Source: Mycobacterium yunnanensis
GTDB lineage: Bacteria > Actinomycetota > Actinomycetes > Mycobacteriales > Mycobacteriaceae
Direction: 5' to 3'
DNA length: 64,000 bases
Assembly (NCBI RefSeq): GCF_025823185.1
Contig: NZ_JACKVK010000001.1
Location: 1 to 64,000 of the forward strand
Part shown: one piece after another, positions 46,118 to 53,569 of the stretch
Layout of the letters: each line of letters begins with the position of its first letter
Numbering within the stretch: the stretch's first letter is position 1
Made by a program: the position numbers and the translations under genes
The notes under the pieces: generated by a model
What the model was told of the DNA's origin: nothing
Databases searched by the model: none
The model's input: the letters and a program-made list of their open reading frames with translations, nothing else

Positions 46118-46483
46118 CTCCCATGGCATCAAGGGTCCAGACGGTATCGCCGGTCGAACTAGTTCGATGGCACCACGGGCCAGGCCCCGACGGTGCGTTT
46201 CCCGTCGTCGGGAACCGCCTGCCGCGGTCCTCGGAACGCGGAGGGCGGCGTGCGGTGCACCATTGCCTCGCGGGGCGTCGTCGGGAACTAGACCCGATTG
46301 TTCGAAGAAGTTCGCTCCGATGATTCATGCGCCCACCCGGCACGGACGCCGATAGTTGGGCATGGCCGGGTTTGCCTCGCTTTCGCGAGAATGCGTCGCA
46401 CGCAAGGCCATTGGTTCCCAGCCCTCCTCGCGAGGGCCCTGCCTGCCGGGCGTCGACGGGCTCCGCATCAAGGAGGTTTCACC
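46118..46483 (+). promoter_or_regulatory. 366-bp intergenic region before the PGRS-like gene
   Basis: No gene is seen. It contains a perfect 14-bp palindrome TCGAACTAGTTCGA (46154-46167) and a hairpin TTCCCG-TCGT-CGGGAA (46199-46214) without a T tract. The island promoter element copy B follows (46287-46358), then a short palindrome CCTCGCGAGG (about 46425-46434) and a strong AAGGAGG site (about 46470) before the TTG start. The palindrome contains ACTAG, as does copy B, suggesting a regulator site. Confidence 0.55.
46287..46358 (+). promoter_or_regulatory. Island promoter element, copy B (before the PGRS-like gene)
   Basis: The blocks are ACTAG at 46287-46291, CGCTCCGATGATTCATG at 46313-46329 and CCGATAGTTG at 46349-46358. 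The distances CGCTCC to CATG (13) and CATG to CCGATAG (23) are the same as in copy A at 27586. The predicted start codon is 126 bases downstream. Confidence 0.6.
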
Positions 46484-48088
46484 TTGTCCATTCAAGACTC
46501 GTCCGCACAGCGGATGTCGGTTCGCCAATATGTCACGACGGGAGCCACGGGGGCGGCCATGGTAGGAGTGGGCCTCCTGCTCGCAGCTCCCCCGGGTGCG
46601 CCGGCGCCACGGTCGAGCGTCGTGGAGGTTCGGCTGGCGTCGACCGAGTTCACGCTCAGCCCAGGGGCCTTCGATTGCTCGCCCATCTCGGGCTGTGCAC
46701 TCATCGGCACGTCCGGATCGCCGACGCCCACTGCGTTGGCTGCAGCGGCGGTGACGCCGTTCCGGCCGCTCATCGGACCGGGCGGTTGGCTCATCGGCGA
46801 CGGCATCGACGCCGATGCGGCGACGTGCACGGCGCCCTGTAACGGCGGCAACGCTGGATTGCTGTGGGGCAATGGTGGTGCGGGCGCGCTCGGTGGTGTC
46901 GGTGGCAGCGCAGGGCTCATCTTCGGCAACGGCGGCGCGGGCGGCGACGGCGTGGACGCGGTCCACGGCGCCGACGGAAGTCTGGTGTCTGCGGCCACCG
47001 CAGGCGGCAACGGCGGACGGGGAGGCCTGATCGGCCTAGGCGGCCAGGGTGGCCAGGGCGGCAGCGACATTCAGTTGGTCCGCACCGCGAGCGCGACGAA
47101 CGCCGTCGGTGCTGCCGGCGGTGACGGCGGCGCGGGCGGCCTCGTCATTGGCAGCGCGGGCAGCGGTGGAATCGGCGGAGCGGCGCAAGCGCTCAACGGC
47201 GATGCGACCGGCGGCGCCGGCGGCAGTGGTGGCGGGGCATCCAGCGGCAGTGGCGGCGCGGGCGGTGCCGGTGGCGGAGCCTTCAGCCAGAGCGGGACCG
47301 CGACCGGTGGAAACGGCGGAAACGGCGGTCGAACTGTGGTCGGAAATGCCGGCAGCGGCGGTGACGCCGGCTACGGAAGCTCCGACACCGGGTCCGGCAC
47401 CGGCGGTACCGGCGGACGCGGCGGGAGTGCCGTCCTGGCGGGTTCCGGAGGTGCGGGCGGAGCCGGCGGTGACAGCAACAACGCGCTTCCCGCCGACGAC
47501 ACCGGGGGCGCCGATTCGACCGGTGGCGCCGGCGGTGCCGGTGGTGCTGGCGGGCTCTTGGGTGGCGGTGGTGGCGGCGGCACCGGCGGCTTCTCCCACT
47601 CCGACAACGGCAATTCGACCGGTGGTGTCGGCGGCGCCGGTGGTGGCGCGAGCCTCGGTTCCGGAGGTGACGGCGGTGGTGGCGGTGTCGCAACCTCCGA
47701 TGGCACCGGTTCGACCGCGACCGGCGGCGGTGGTGGCACGGGCGGCAGTTCGACGATTGGCGCCGGTGGCGCCGGCGGGGCGGGCGGAAAGACCAACTCC
47801 ACGGCAGGGCCGTCGCAGGGCGGATCGGGCGGTCGTGGCGGGGACGGCGGAAGCGGCGGCACCGGCGGCGACGGAGGTGACGCATCCGGCCCGGCGACCA
47901 ACACCGGCGGTTCCGGCGGCAGGGGCGGTGACGCGCATGGGCTGGGCGGCCACGGCGGTACGGGTGGAAACGGCGGCACTGCGTCCGGTGGGACGTCCAA
48001 CGCCGGTGGTGCCGGTGGAGCCGGAGGTGCGGGTGGCCCCGGCGGAACGGGCGGCAGCTCGGGCAGCGCCGGAGGCGGCGACGCGTAG
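46484..48088 (+). CDS. Exported PGRS-like glycine-rich protein without a PE domain
   Basis: This 534-residue protein is translated from a TTG behind AAGGAGG. An N-terminal hydrophobic segment (TTGATGAAMVGVGLLLAAP, about 18-36) is followed by VEVRLAS, as in mycobacterial exported proteins. A short unique part contains two cysteine pairs (DCSPISGC and TCTAPC). From about residue 125 it is almost wholly Gly-Gly-Ala/Gly-Asn-Gly repeats (GGAGGxGG, GGNGG). The repeat is like the PGRS part of PE_PGRS proteins, but no PE domain is present. It may be a cell-wall or matrix protein co-produced with the polysaccharide. Confidence 0.8.
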   Translation: MSIQDSSAQRMSVRQYVTTGATGAAMVGVGLLLAAPPGAPAPRSSVVEVRLASTEFTLSPGAFDCSPISGCALIGTSGSPTPTALAAAAVTPFRPLIGPGGWLIGDGIDADAATCTAPCNGGNAGLLWGNGGAGALGGVGGSAGLIFGNGGAGGDGVDAVHGADGSLVSAATAGGNGGRGGLIGLGGQGGQGGSDIQLVRTASATNAVGAAGGDGGAGGLVIGSAGSGGIGGAAQALNGDATGGAGGSGGGASSGSGGAGGAGGGAFSQSGTATGGNGGNGGRTVVGNAGSGGDAGYGSSDTGSGTGGTGGRGGSAVLAGSGGAGGAGGDSNNALPADDTGGADSTGGAGGAGGAGGLLGGGGGGGTGGFSHSDNGNSTGGVGGAGGGASLGSGGDGGGGGVATSDGTGSTATGGGGGTGGSSTIGAGGAGGAGGKTNSTAGPSQGGSGGRGGDGGSGGTGGDGGDASGPATNTGGSGGRGGDAHGLGGHGGTGGNGGTASGGTSNAGGAGGAGGAGGPGGTGGSSGSAGGGDA

Positions 48089-48202
48089 TCGTCGCACCGG
48101 CCGGGCAATCTGGGCCCATCCCTCGAAGAGGTGTGCGCGTGCTACGTGGCTCGACGGTAATCTCGACCTACGTAGCTACACGCGGGGGAGGGAGCCGAAG
48201 TC

Positions 48203-49288
48203 GTGGGTGTGCCACCCGACAGCAGCCCGTTCGGGTCACAGACGGTGACGGGGCCTGGCTGGCCGAACGTCGACGAGGAGTCGCTGGCGGCCGCCGCGGC
48301 GCAGTACGAGGCGCTGGCAGCCAAGATCACCGGTTCGGTGGTGCCCCAGCAACAGGGTCAGATGATGCAGATGGCCGACCAGTGGACGGGCGCGGGTTCG
48401 CTCGCCGCCGGGGGTGAGGCGACGACGATCGTCGCCGGCCACGAGGCCAACGCCGCCCAGGCCGCGGCGATCGCCCTGAAGCTGCGCACCATGGAGGCCA
48501 CCGTCGCGAAGACCAAGATGCTGGTCAACACCACCGCCCAAGAGGTGCAGCAGGAATGCGAGGCGTTGTCGGCGATGCCGTTCGGCAACGCCCAGGAGTT
48601 GGTGCAGAGTCGCATCAAGATGGGTCTGTCGCAGAACATCGCCATGGTCAACGCGAACTCGGCGGAATTGGCCTCGGGCCTCGGCGTGCCGCCCAACATC
48701 CCCAACCCGGGTGCCCCTCCCGGCACCGCGCAGGCGTCCCAGGCTGCGGACAAGGGCTCGCAGCAGGCCATGCAGATGATGATGCAGATGGGTCAAATGG
48801 CGATGCAGTTGCCGCAGCAGATCGGCGGCATGTTGACCCAGGCACCACAGCAGTTGATGCAACCGCTGCAGCAGATCATGCAGCCCCTGCAGCAACTGAT
48901 GTCCGCGGGGGGCAAGGGCAGTTCCGGCGCCGGCTCGGTGTCGCCCTTCTCGGCGTTCTCCAATCATCCCCTGGCCGGTGGCGGCGGCGCTGGTGCCGGC
49001 GGCGGAATGGTGAAGGCGGCCGGTCTGCCCGGGTCGGGTGGACTGTCCCCGCAGTCTCCGGCGCTGGCCAGCCTCGTCGGCAGTTCCGGCGACGTCGCGG
49101 TGCGCCCGGCGGGCGCAAGCGGGGTAGGGGTCGCGGGCCTGGCGCCGGTTGGCGCCGGTGCCGGCGGAATGGGCGGCGGCATGGGCATGATGGGCCAGCA
49201 GCGCGGCGAAAGCGGCGGCACCGGCTCGTCACTCACGGCTCCACCCCCTCTGGACTACGGCGAGGAAGAGGTCGACGATGACTGGTGA
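48203..49288 (+). CDS. PPE-like ESX-type secreted protein
   Basis: This 361-residue protein starts from GTG (MGVPPDSSPFGSQ), with a purine-rich site GGGAGGGAG upstream. The first 150 residues are Ala-rich helices with a WTG motif (ADQWTGAGSLAAGGEA), as in ESX substrates of the WxG/PPE/EspB type. The middle is Met/Gln-rich (QQAMQMMMQMGQMAMQLPQQ), followed by a Gly-rich region and an acidic tail EEEVDDDW. It probably pairs with the product of the next gene and is exported by a type VII system encoded elsewhere. Confidence 0.7.
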   Translation: MGVPPDSSPFGSQTVTGPGWPNVDEESLAAAAAQYEALAAKITGSVVPQQQGQMMQMADQWTGAGSLAAGGEATTIVAGHEANAAQAAAIALKLRTMEATVAKTKMLVNTTAQEVQQECEALSAMPFGNAQELVQSRIKMGLSQNIAMVNANSAELASGLGVPPNIPNPGAPPGTAQASQAADKGSQQAMQMMMQMGQMAMQLPQQIGGMLTQAPQQLMQPLQQIMQPLQQLMSAGGKGSSGAGSVSPFSAFSNHPLAGGGGAGAGGGMVKAAGLPGSGGLSPQSPALASLVGSSGDVAVRPAGASGVGVAGLAPVGAGAGGMGGGMGMMGQQRGESGGTGSSLTAPPPLDYGEEEVDDDW

Positions 49289-49309
49289 GCGCGCGGGAGC
49301 GGTGTTCTG

Positions 49310-50017
49310 ATGTCGGGTCCAATGCAGACGCCGGACTCCCTGAATTGGAATCCGGCCAGTGTCCAGCTGCCCGAGATCCCTATGCTGCCACCCGGTGACG
49401 ACGCGATGAGCATGACGATCGCAGGCGTGCTGCCGACGCTGGCGGCGTCGATGGCGACGAGTGTCACCGCCTTGCAGGCCAAGGAGACCATGTTCGCCGG
49501 CAAGGTGGGCTCGGCGCAGAGCGCCTATGACAACGCCGACGACCAGGGCGGTCAATCGTTGGGTCAGTTCGGGCAGATGTTGGGGCAGCTCGGTCAGATG
49601 GCCCAGCAGGCGGGCGGACCGGCCCAGCAACTCGGCCAGCAGGCAGGCCAATTCGGCCAGATGATTCAGCAAGCCATGGGGTCTGCCCAGGGCGGTGGCG
49701 GCGCGACCGGCCCGCAGGGCGGCTCTGCTCAACCAGCGGGGGCCCAACCGGCGGGCGGGCAACCGGCGGCTGGCCAGGGTGCCGGCGGCACGGGTGCCGC
49801 GGCGCCGCAACAGTCCCGTGACGACGCGGCTTCCGACCGCGATCGATCTCAGGAGGAGAGAGAACGCGCAGAGCACGACGAGCGCGAGCGTGAACGCGAG
49901 GCGCGGGCGGCGCGGCCGCCGCTCGACCACGCCGTCGCCGGTCCCGCACCCCACGCGACCGGTCCGGCGCCCGTCGCCCCGCCGCAGCGTGGAGAAGGCC
50001 TCGAACGCAACATGTGA
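49310..50017 (+). CDS. ESX-type partner protein with YxxxD signal and charged tail
   Basis: This 235-residue protein has an N-terminal helical hairpin of about 85 residues ending in SAYDNADDQGG. YDNAD matches the type VII secretion signal YxxxD. A Gln/Gly-rich run (LGQFGQMLGQLGQMAQQ) and a Pro/Ala/Gly linker lead to a highly charged segment (DRDRSQEERERAEHDERERE) near the C-terminus. It overlaps no neighbour but lies 21 bp after the PPE-like gene. The WTG protein plus the YxxxD protein would make the usual heterodimer. Confidence 0.7.
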   Translation: MSGPMQTPDSLNWNPASVQLPEIPMLPPGDDAMSMTIAGVLPTLAASMATSVTALQAKETMFAGKVGSAQSAYDNADDQGGQSLGQFGQMLGQLGQMAQQAGGPAQQLGQQAGQFGQMIQQAMGSAQGGGGATGPQGGSAQPAGAQPAGGQPAAGQGAGGTGAAAPQQSRDDAASDRDRSQEERERAEHDEREREREARAARPPLDHAVAGPAPHATGPAPVAPPQRGEGLERNM

Positions 50018-50083
50018 CCGCCGAGCACTACGCTCAGTACCGACGCACGAGGTAGTCAGACTGAGCGACTCGGAGGTACGGGA

Positions 50084-51670
50084 ATGAGTTCGCCGCCACC
50101 CGACGAGTGGCCTTCTCTCCCGCCGCCTCTGCCGGACGACGAGTTGAGCCCCGGTCAGACCTTCGCGGGCTACGAGATCCTCGGCCTGCTGGGCTCCGGC
50201 GGAATGGGTCGGGTCTATCTCGCCCAGCACCCGCGACTTCCACGCCGTGACGCGCTCAAGCTGCTGCCGTCGACCTGGTCGGCGGACACCGAATACCGCG
50301 CCCGGTTCAACCGTGAGGCCGATCTTGCCTCGACGCTGTGGCATCCCAACATCGTCGGCGTGCACGACCGTGGCGAAGCCGACGGCCAGTTGTGGATTTC
50401 GATGGACTACGTCGACGGTCTGGACGCCTCGCGGCTGATTGCCGAACGCCATCCCGCCGGCATGCCGGCCGACGACGTCGCCCGGATCGTCACGGCCGTC
50501 GCCAGCGCGCTCGACAGTGCCCACAAGCGCGGCCTGCTGCATCGAGACGTCAAGCCGGCCAACATCATGCTCACTCATCTCGACGACGACGGCGAGCAGC
50601 GAATCCTGTTGACCGACTTCGGTATTGCGCGCGACGTCGACGAGGCCGACGACGTGACCGCATCGGCGATCGGCACCGTTGCCTACTGCGCACCGGAGCA
50701 ATTGTCCGGGGACGAGGTCGGTCCGCGGGCCGACCAGTATGCCCTCGCGGCGACGGCGTACCAACTGCTGACCGGCGAGCCGCTGTTTCCCAGCATGGAC
50801 CCCGCCGAGGTGATCCACGACCACCTGAATTCCAAGCCGCCGACCCTGGGGTCCAGGCGCCCCGAACTCACCGCGTTGGATCCCGTGTTGACGGTGGCAC
50901 TGTCGAAACGTCCCGAAAGCCGTTTTGCCCGTTGCTCGGATTTCGCGCGCGCGTTGAGCGAGAAGATCGAGGCAATGGGGCCGCGGTCGGCGGTCGCGCC
51001 CCCGAACTACGGTCCTGCGCCCGCGGGGGACACCTTCGCCAACCTCTACACCGAGCCGTTGACGGTGGACCCCAGGGCGCCCAGAGGAAGGCGCAAGCAG
51101 TTTCCCGTCGCGCCGGTGGCCGCGGCCGCAGTAGCGGGGGTGGCTGTCGTCGCGCTGGCGGTGTGGGCGTTGTGGCCGTCCTCCGGTGGCGGCGAGTCCT
51201 CTTCTGCCGCGCAGTCGGCGTCGACGACGACCACGTCGGTCGACGCCGCTGCCCAACAACGCCTCCGCGGTGCGCTGCCCCCGGGCTATCCCTCTGCGGC
51301 GTGCACGGCGGTGGACGTGCCGCCTGCTGCCCTGGCGAAGTTCGCGTGCATGCAGAACGCCGACGCCGGTGGACCGCCGACGTCGACGTACACGTCGTTC
51401 GCCGACGCGACGGGATTGCAGACGGCATTCGGCGCGGTCGTCGGTGGCATGCGGGTAGTCAACTGCCCCGGCAACATTCAGTCACCAGGAGCCTGGCGGC
51501 GCAACGCCACCCCGCAGCTCGTCAGCGGCACGCTGGTGTGCGGGTATCGCGATGACGTGCCGACTCTTGCCTGGACCGACGAAGCCAAGCTGATGCTGGC
51601 GTCGGTCGACGGCGTGCAGAGCGGACCCAACCTCGACCAGCTCTACGTGTGGTGGTCGAGCCACTCCTGA
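50084..51670 (+). CDS. Membrane Ser/Thr protein kinase (PknB-like)
   Basis: This 528-residue kinase has the glycine loop [11 protein letters not shown], Lys59 in DALKLL, the catalytic HRDVKPAN (Asp155), DFG (Asp178), [10 protein letters not shown] and RADQYALA. A membrane helix at about 341-364 leads to an outer domain of about 160 residues with cysteines but no PASTA repeats. A Pro-rich N-terminal 25 residues precede the kinase domain. It follows the ESX pair by 66 bp and may phosphorylate or sense something linked to these exported proteins. The target is unknown. Confidence 0.9.
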   Translation: MSSPPPDEWPSLPPPLPDDELSPGQTFAGYEILGLLGSGGMGRVYLAQHPRLPRRDALKLLPSTWSADTEYRARFNREADLASTLWHPNIVGVHDRGEADGQLWISMDYVDGLDASRLIAERHPAGMPADDVARIVTAVASALDSAHKRGLLHRDVKPANIMLTHLDDDGEQRILLTDFGIARDVDEADDVTASAIGTVAYCAPEQLSGDEVGPRADQYALAATAYQLLTGEPLFPSMDPAEVIHDHLNSKPPTLGSRRPELTALDPVLTVALSKRPESRFARCSDFARALSEKIEAMGPRSAVAPPNYGPAPAGDTFANLYTEPLTVDPRAPRGRRKQFPVAPVAAAAVAGVAVVALAVWALWPSSGGGESSSAAQSASTTTTSVDAAAQQRLRGALPPGYPSAACTAVDVPPAALAKFACMQNADAGGPPTSTYTSFADATGLQTAFGAVVGGMRVVNCPGNIQSPGAWRRNATPQLVSGTLVCGYRDDVPTLAWTDEAKLMLASVDGVQSGPNLDQLYVWWSSHS

Positions 51671-51675
51671 TCCGA

Positions 51676-52623
51676 TCAGGCCGGCGGCGGAGCGATCAGG
51701 GTCGTCGTGGGCGCGGTGGGTGCCAACGCGGGTGCTGGCGTCCCGGCTGCGGTGGGTGCCGGGGCACCCGGGGTCACCGGTGCCAATGGCGCGGGCGACG
51801 ATGCGCCCGCGGGCAGCGGCGTGCCCTGACTTCCGGTGGGCGCCGGGCCACCCTGAACGCTGGCGGGCAGCGGCGCACCCTCGGCCGCGGCGGGAGCCGG
51901 GGTGACCGGGGTGGCACCCGGGACCGGCGTGCCCTGGCTGCCCGGTGCGAGCGGAGTCCCTTGGCTGCCAGCGGGAATGGGGGTACCCGAGCTTCCTGCC
52001 GGTTGGACGGCACCCGGCGCGGGCACTGCCTCGGCGCCGACCGGCGCGCCAGGGACAGCTCCCGGCGTGGCCGGCGTGGTCGGCGCAGCGGTGGCGGCGG
52101 GCGACGACGACGAGTAGCTGCCCCCGTTGCGCTGGGCCGGCAGCTGCGGCGGCGGCTGCACCCACACCAGCAGGTCTTGCCCGCCGGCGTTGTAGACGAC
52201 GCTGTCGGGGGTGTCGCCGACGACGTCGAAGTAGACCTTGCCGCTGGTCTTCTCGCCTTGGGGAATCGTCGCCGGGTTGACGCCCTGTGGGGTCGCAACG
52301 CCGAACAGCACGCGGTAGGTCTCGCCACTCTTGGCGCGCGCGTTGAGATTCGAGACGATCGGGGTGACGTTGCCCTCGATGGCCTGATCCGTTGCCGTGG
52401 CCTCCCACAGCGTGCCGGCAACCGGGTAGGGAATGGTGTCGGTGCTGGGCTTGAGGTTGCTGATCGTCCAGCCCTGGACCACGTCTCCGTTGGTCAACCG
52501 GGCTTCGTTTCCGATCGTGGTGGTGGTCAGCTCGTCGGCGGCGGCGATCGGCGCGCCGATGACTCCGATGAACCCGATGGATCCGACCGCGGCAGCCGAT
52601 GCCAAGGCCCAGGTGATCTTCAC
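51676..52623 (-). CDS. Secreted MPT63-like protein with long Pro/Ala-rich tail
   Basis: This 315-residue protein has a signal peptide (MKITWALASAAAVGSIGFIG...APIAAADE, cleavage near residue 29). An MPT63/MPB63 domain (DUF1942) of about 130 residues follows, recognised by NGDVVQGWTISNLKPSTDT, PVAGTLWEATAT, GETYRVLFGVATPQG and GKVYFDVVG. The C-terminal 150 residues are Pro/Ala/Gly repeats with several GSQGTPL units, absent from classical MPT63. It has an immunoglobulin-like fold and no known enzymatic role. It is convergent to the kinase gene, with stops five bases apart. Confidence 0.82.
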   Translation of the reverse strand: MKITWALASAAAVGSIGFIGVIGAPIAAADELTTTTIGNEARLTNGDVVQGWTISNLKPSTDTIPYPVAGTLWEATATDQAIEGNVTPIVSNLNARAKSGETYRVLFGVATPQGVNPATIPQGEKTSGKVYFDVVGDTPDSVVYNAGGQDLLVWVQPPPQLPAQRNGGSYSSSSPAATAAPTTPATPGAVPGAPVGAEAVPAPGAVQPAGSSGTPIPAGSQGTPLAPGSQGTPVPGATPVTPAPAAAEGAPLPASVQGGPAPTGSQGTPLPAGASSPAPLAPVTPGAPAPTAAGTPAPALAPTAPTTTLIAPPPA

Positions 52624-52692
52624 GTGACGTGCCTCCCCGTAAGTCCAAACTGCGACGTCCCCCCTACGGAAACAGTCGTTCGTCTGAAGCTA

Positions 52693-53568
52693 TCAGGTCA
52701 GCGGGGACGTTCCGGGCACCAATTCCACCCCGGACAGCACCACGGCGTCCTCACGCCCGGGCGCCACGAAGACCGCGAGCAGCCGACCGTCCTCCTGCCA
52801 CACGCGCGCACCGAGGGTCTCGCCCGGAAACAGGACGCCCGCGAAACGGGCGCCGTACGAACCGACCCGGGATGCGTCGCCGTCGAGAAAGTGGTCGACG
52901 AGCGCCTTGGCGCCAATGCCGAAGGTGCACAGCCCGTGCAGGATTGGTTTCGGAAAGCCCGCAGCCGCGGCGAAGTCGGGGTCGGAGTGCAACGGGTTGC
53001 GGTCGCCGCAGAGCCGGTACAGCAGGGCCTGCTGGGGCAGTGTCGGAATCGACAGCTCCACGTCGGGGGCGCGGTCGGGCGGTTCCGTCGAGGTCGACGC
53101 CCCACGCTCCCCGCCGAAGCCGCCCTCGCCGCGGGCGAAGATGGACCGCTTCTGCGTCCACAACGGATCGCCACCGGGCGTGGTCACCGTCGTCTCCGAC
53201 CAGATCACCGCGGCCTTGCCCTTGTCCCACACGTCGGTGATGCGGGTGGTCGCCCGTCCCTTCCCGGACGGTGGAATGGGCCCAGGAACCGTGACGGTCT
53301 CGCTGGCGTGCAACACCTTCGACAGCTCGACGTCGACCCCCGGGAACCTGACCGTTGGCGCCTCGGTCGCATGGAACGTCTGCGCCACGCACCCGAACGT
53401 CGGCAGCACCTGGGGCGTGTCGTCTGCGAGGTAGCGAAGCTCGCGAGCGTCCATCGGGTCGGCGCCTGCGCCGAGACCGAGGTGATAGAGCTGAACGTCG
53501 CTGCTGCTCCAGGTGAAGTCGACCGGCGGCAGTTCGGCGCCAATCGCCTCGTCCACGTCTATCGGCAC
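52693..53568 (-). CDS. hsd4B: MaoC-type hydratase Hsd4B (Rv3538-like)
   Basis: This 291-residue double-hotdog hydratase 2 protein starts MPIDVDEAIGAELPPVDFTW. The C-terminal half carries the hydratase motif LYRLCGDRNPLHSDPDFAAAAGFPKPILHG, with the catalytic Asp/His pair. In M. tuberculosis the gene beside kstD is Rv3538 (hsd4B), an enoyl-CoA hydratase for steroid side-chain degradation. It starts just after the kstD stop, so it is co-transcribed from the KstR-controlled promoter at 55260. Here synteny with M. tuberculosis resumes. Confidence 0.88.
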   Translation of the reverse strand: MPIDVDEAIGAELPPVDFTWSSSDVQLYHLGLGAGADPMDARELRYLADDTPQVLPTFGCVAQTFHATEAPTVRFPGVDVELSKVLHASETVTVPGPIPPSGKGRATTRITDVWDKGKAAVIWSETTVTTPGGDPLWTQKRSIFARGEGGFGGERGASTSTEPPDRAPDVELSIPTLPQQALLYRLCGDRNPLHSDPDFAAAAGFPKPILHGLCTFGIGAKALVDHFLDGDASRVGSYGARFAGVLFPGETLGARVWQEDGRLLAVFVAPGREDAVVLSGVELVPGTSPLT

Positions 53569-53569
53569 G

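Noticed and set aside
46199..46214. Rho-independent terminator after the polysaccharide operon
   Set aside because: The TTCCCG/CGGGAA stem is only 6 bp and no T-rich tract follows.
47036..48119. Long minus-strand Arg/Thr-rich and Pro-rich frames opposite the PGRS-like gene
   Set aside because: They mirror the Gly-rich repeat codons in other frames and have no start context or recognisable domain.
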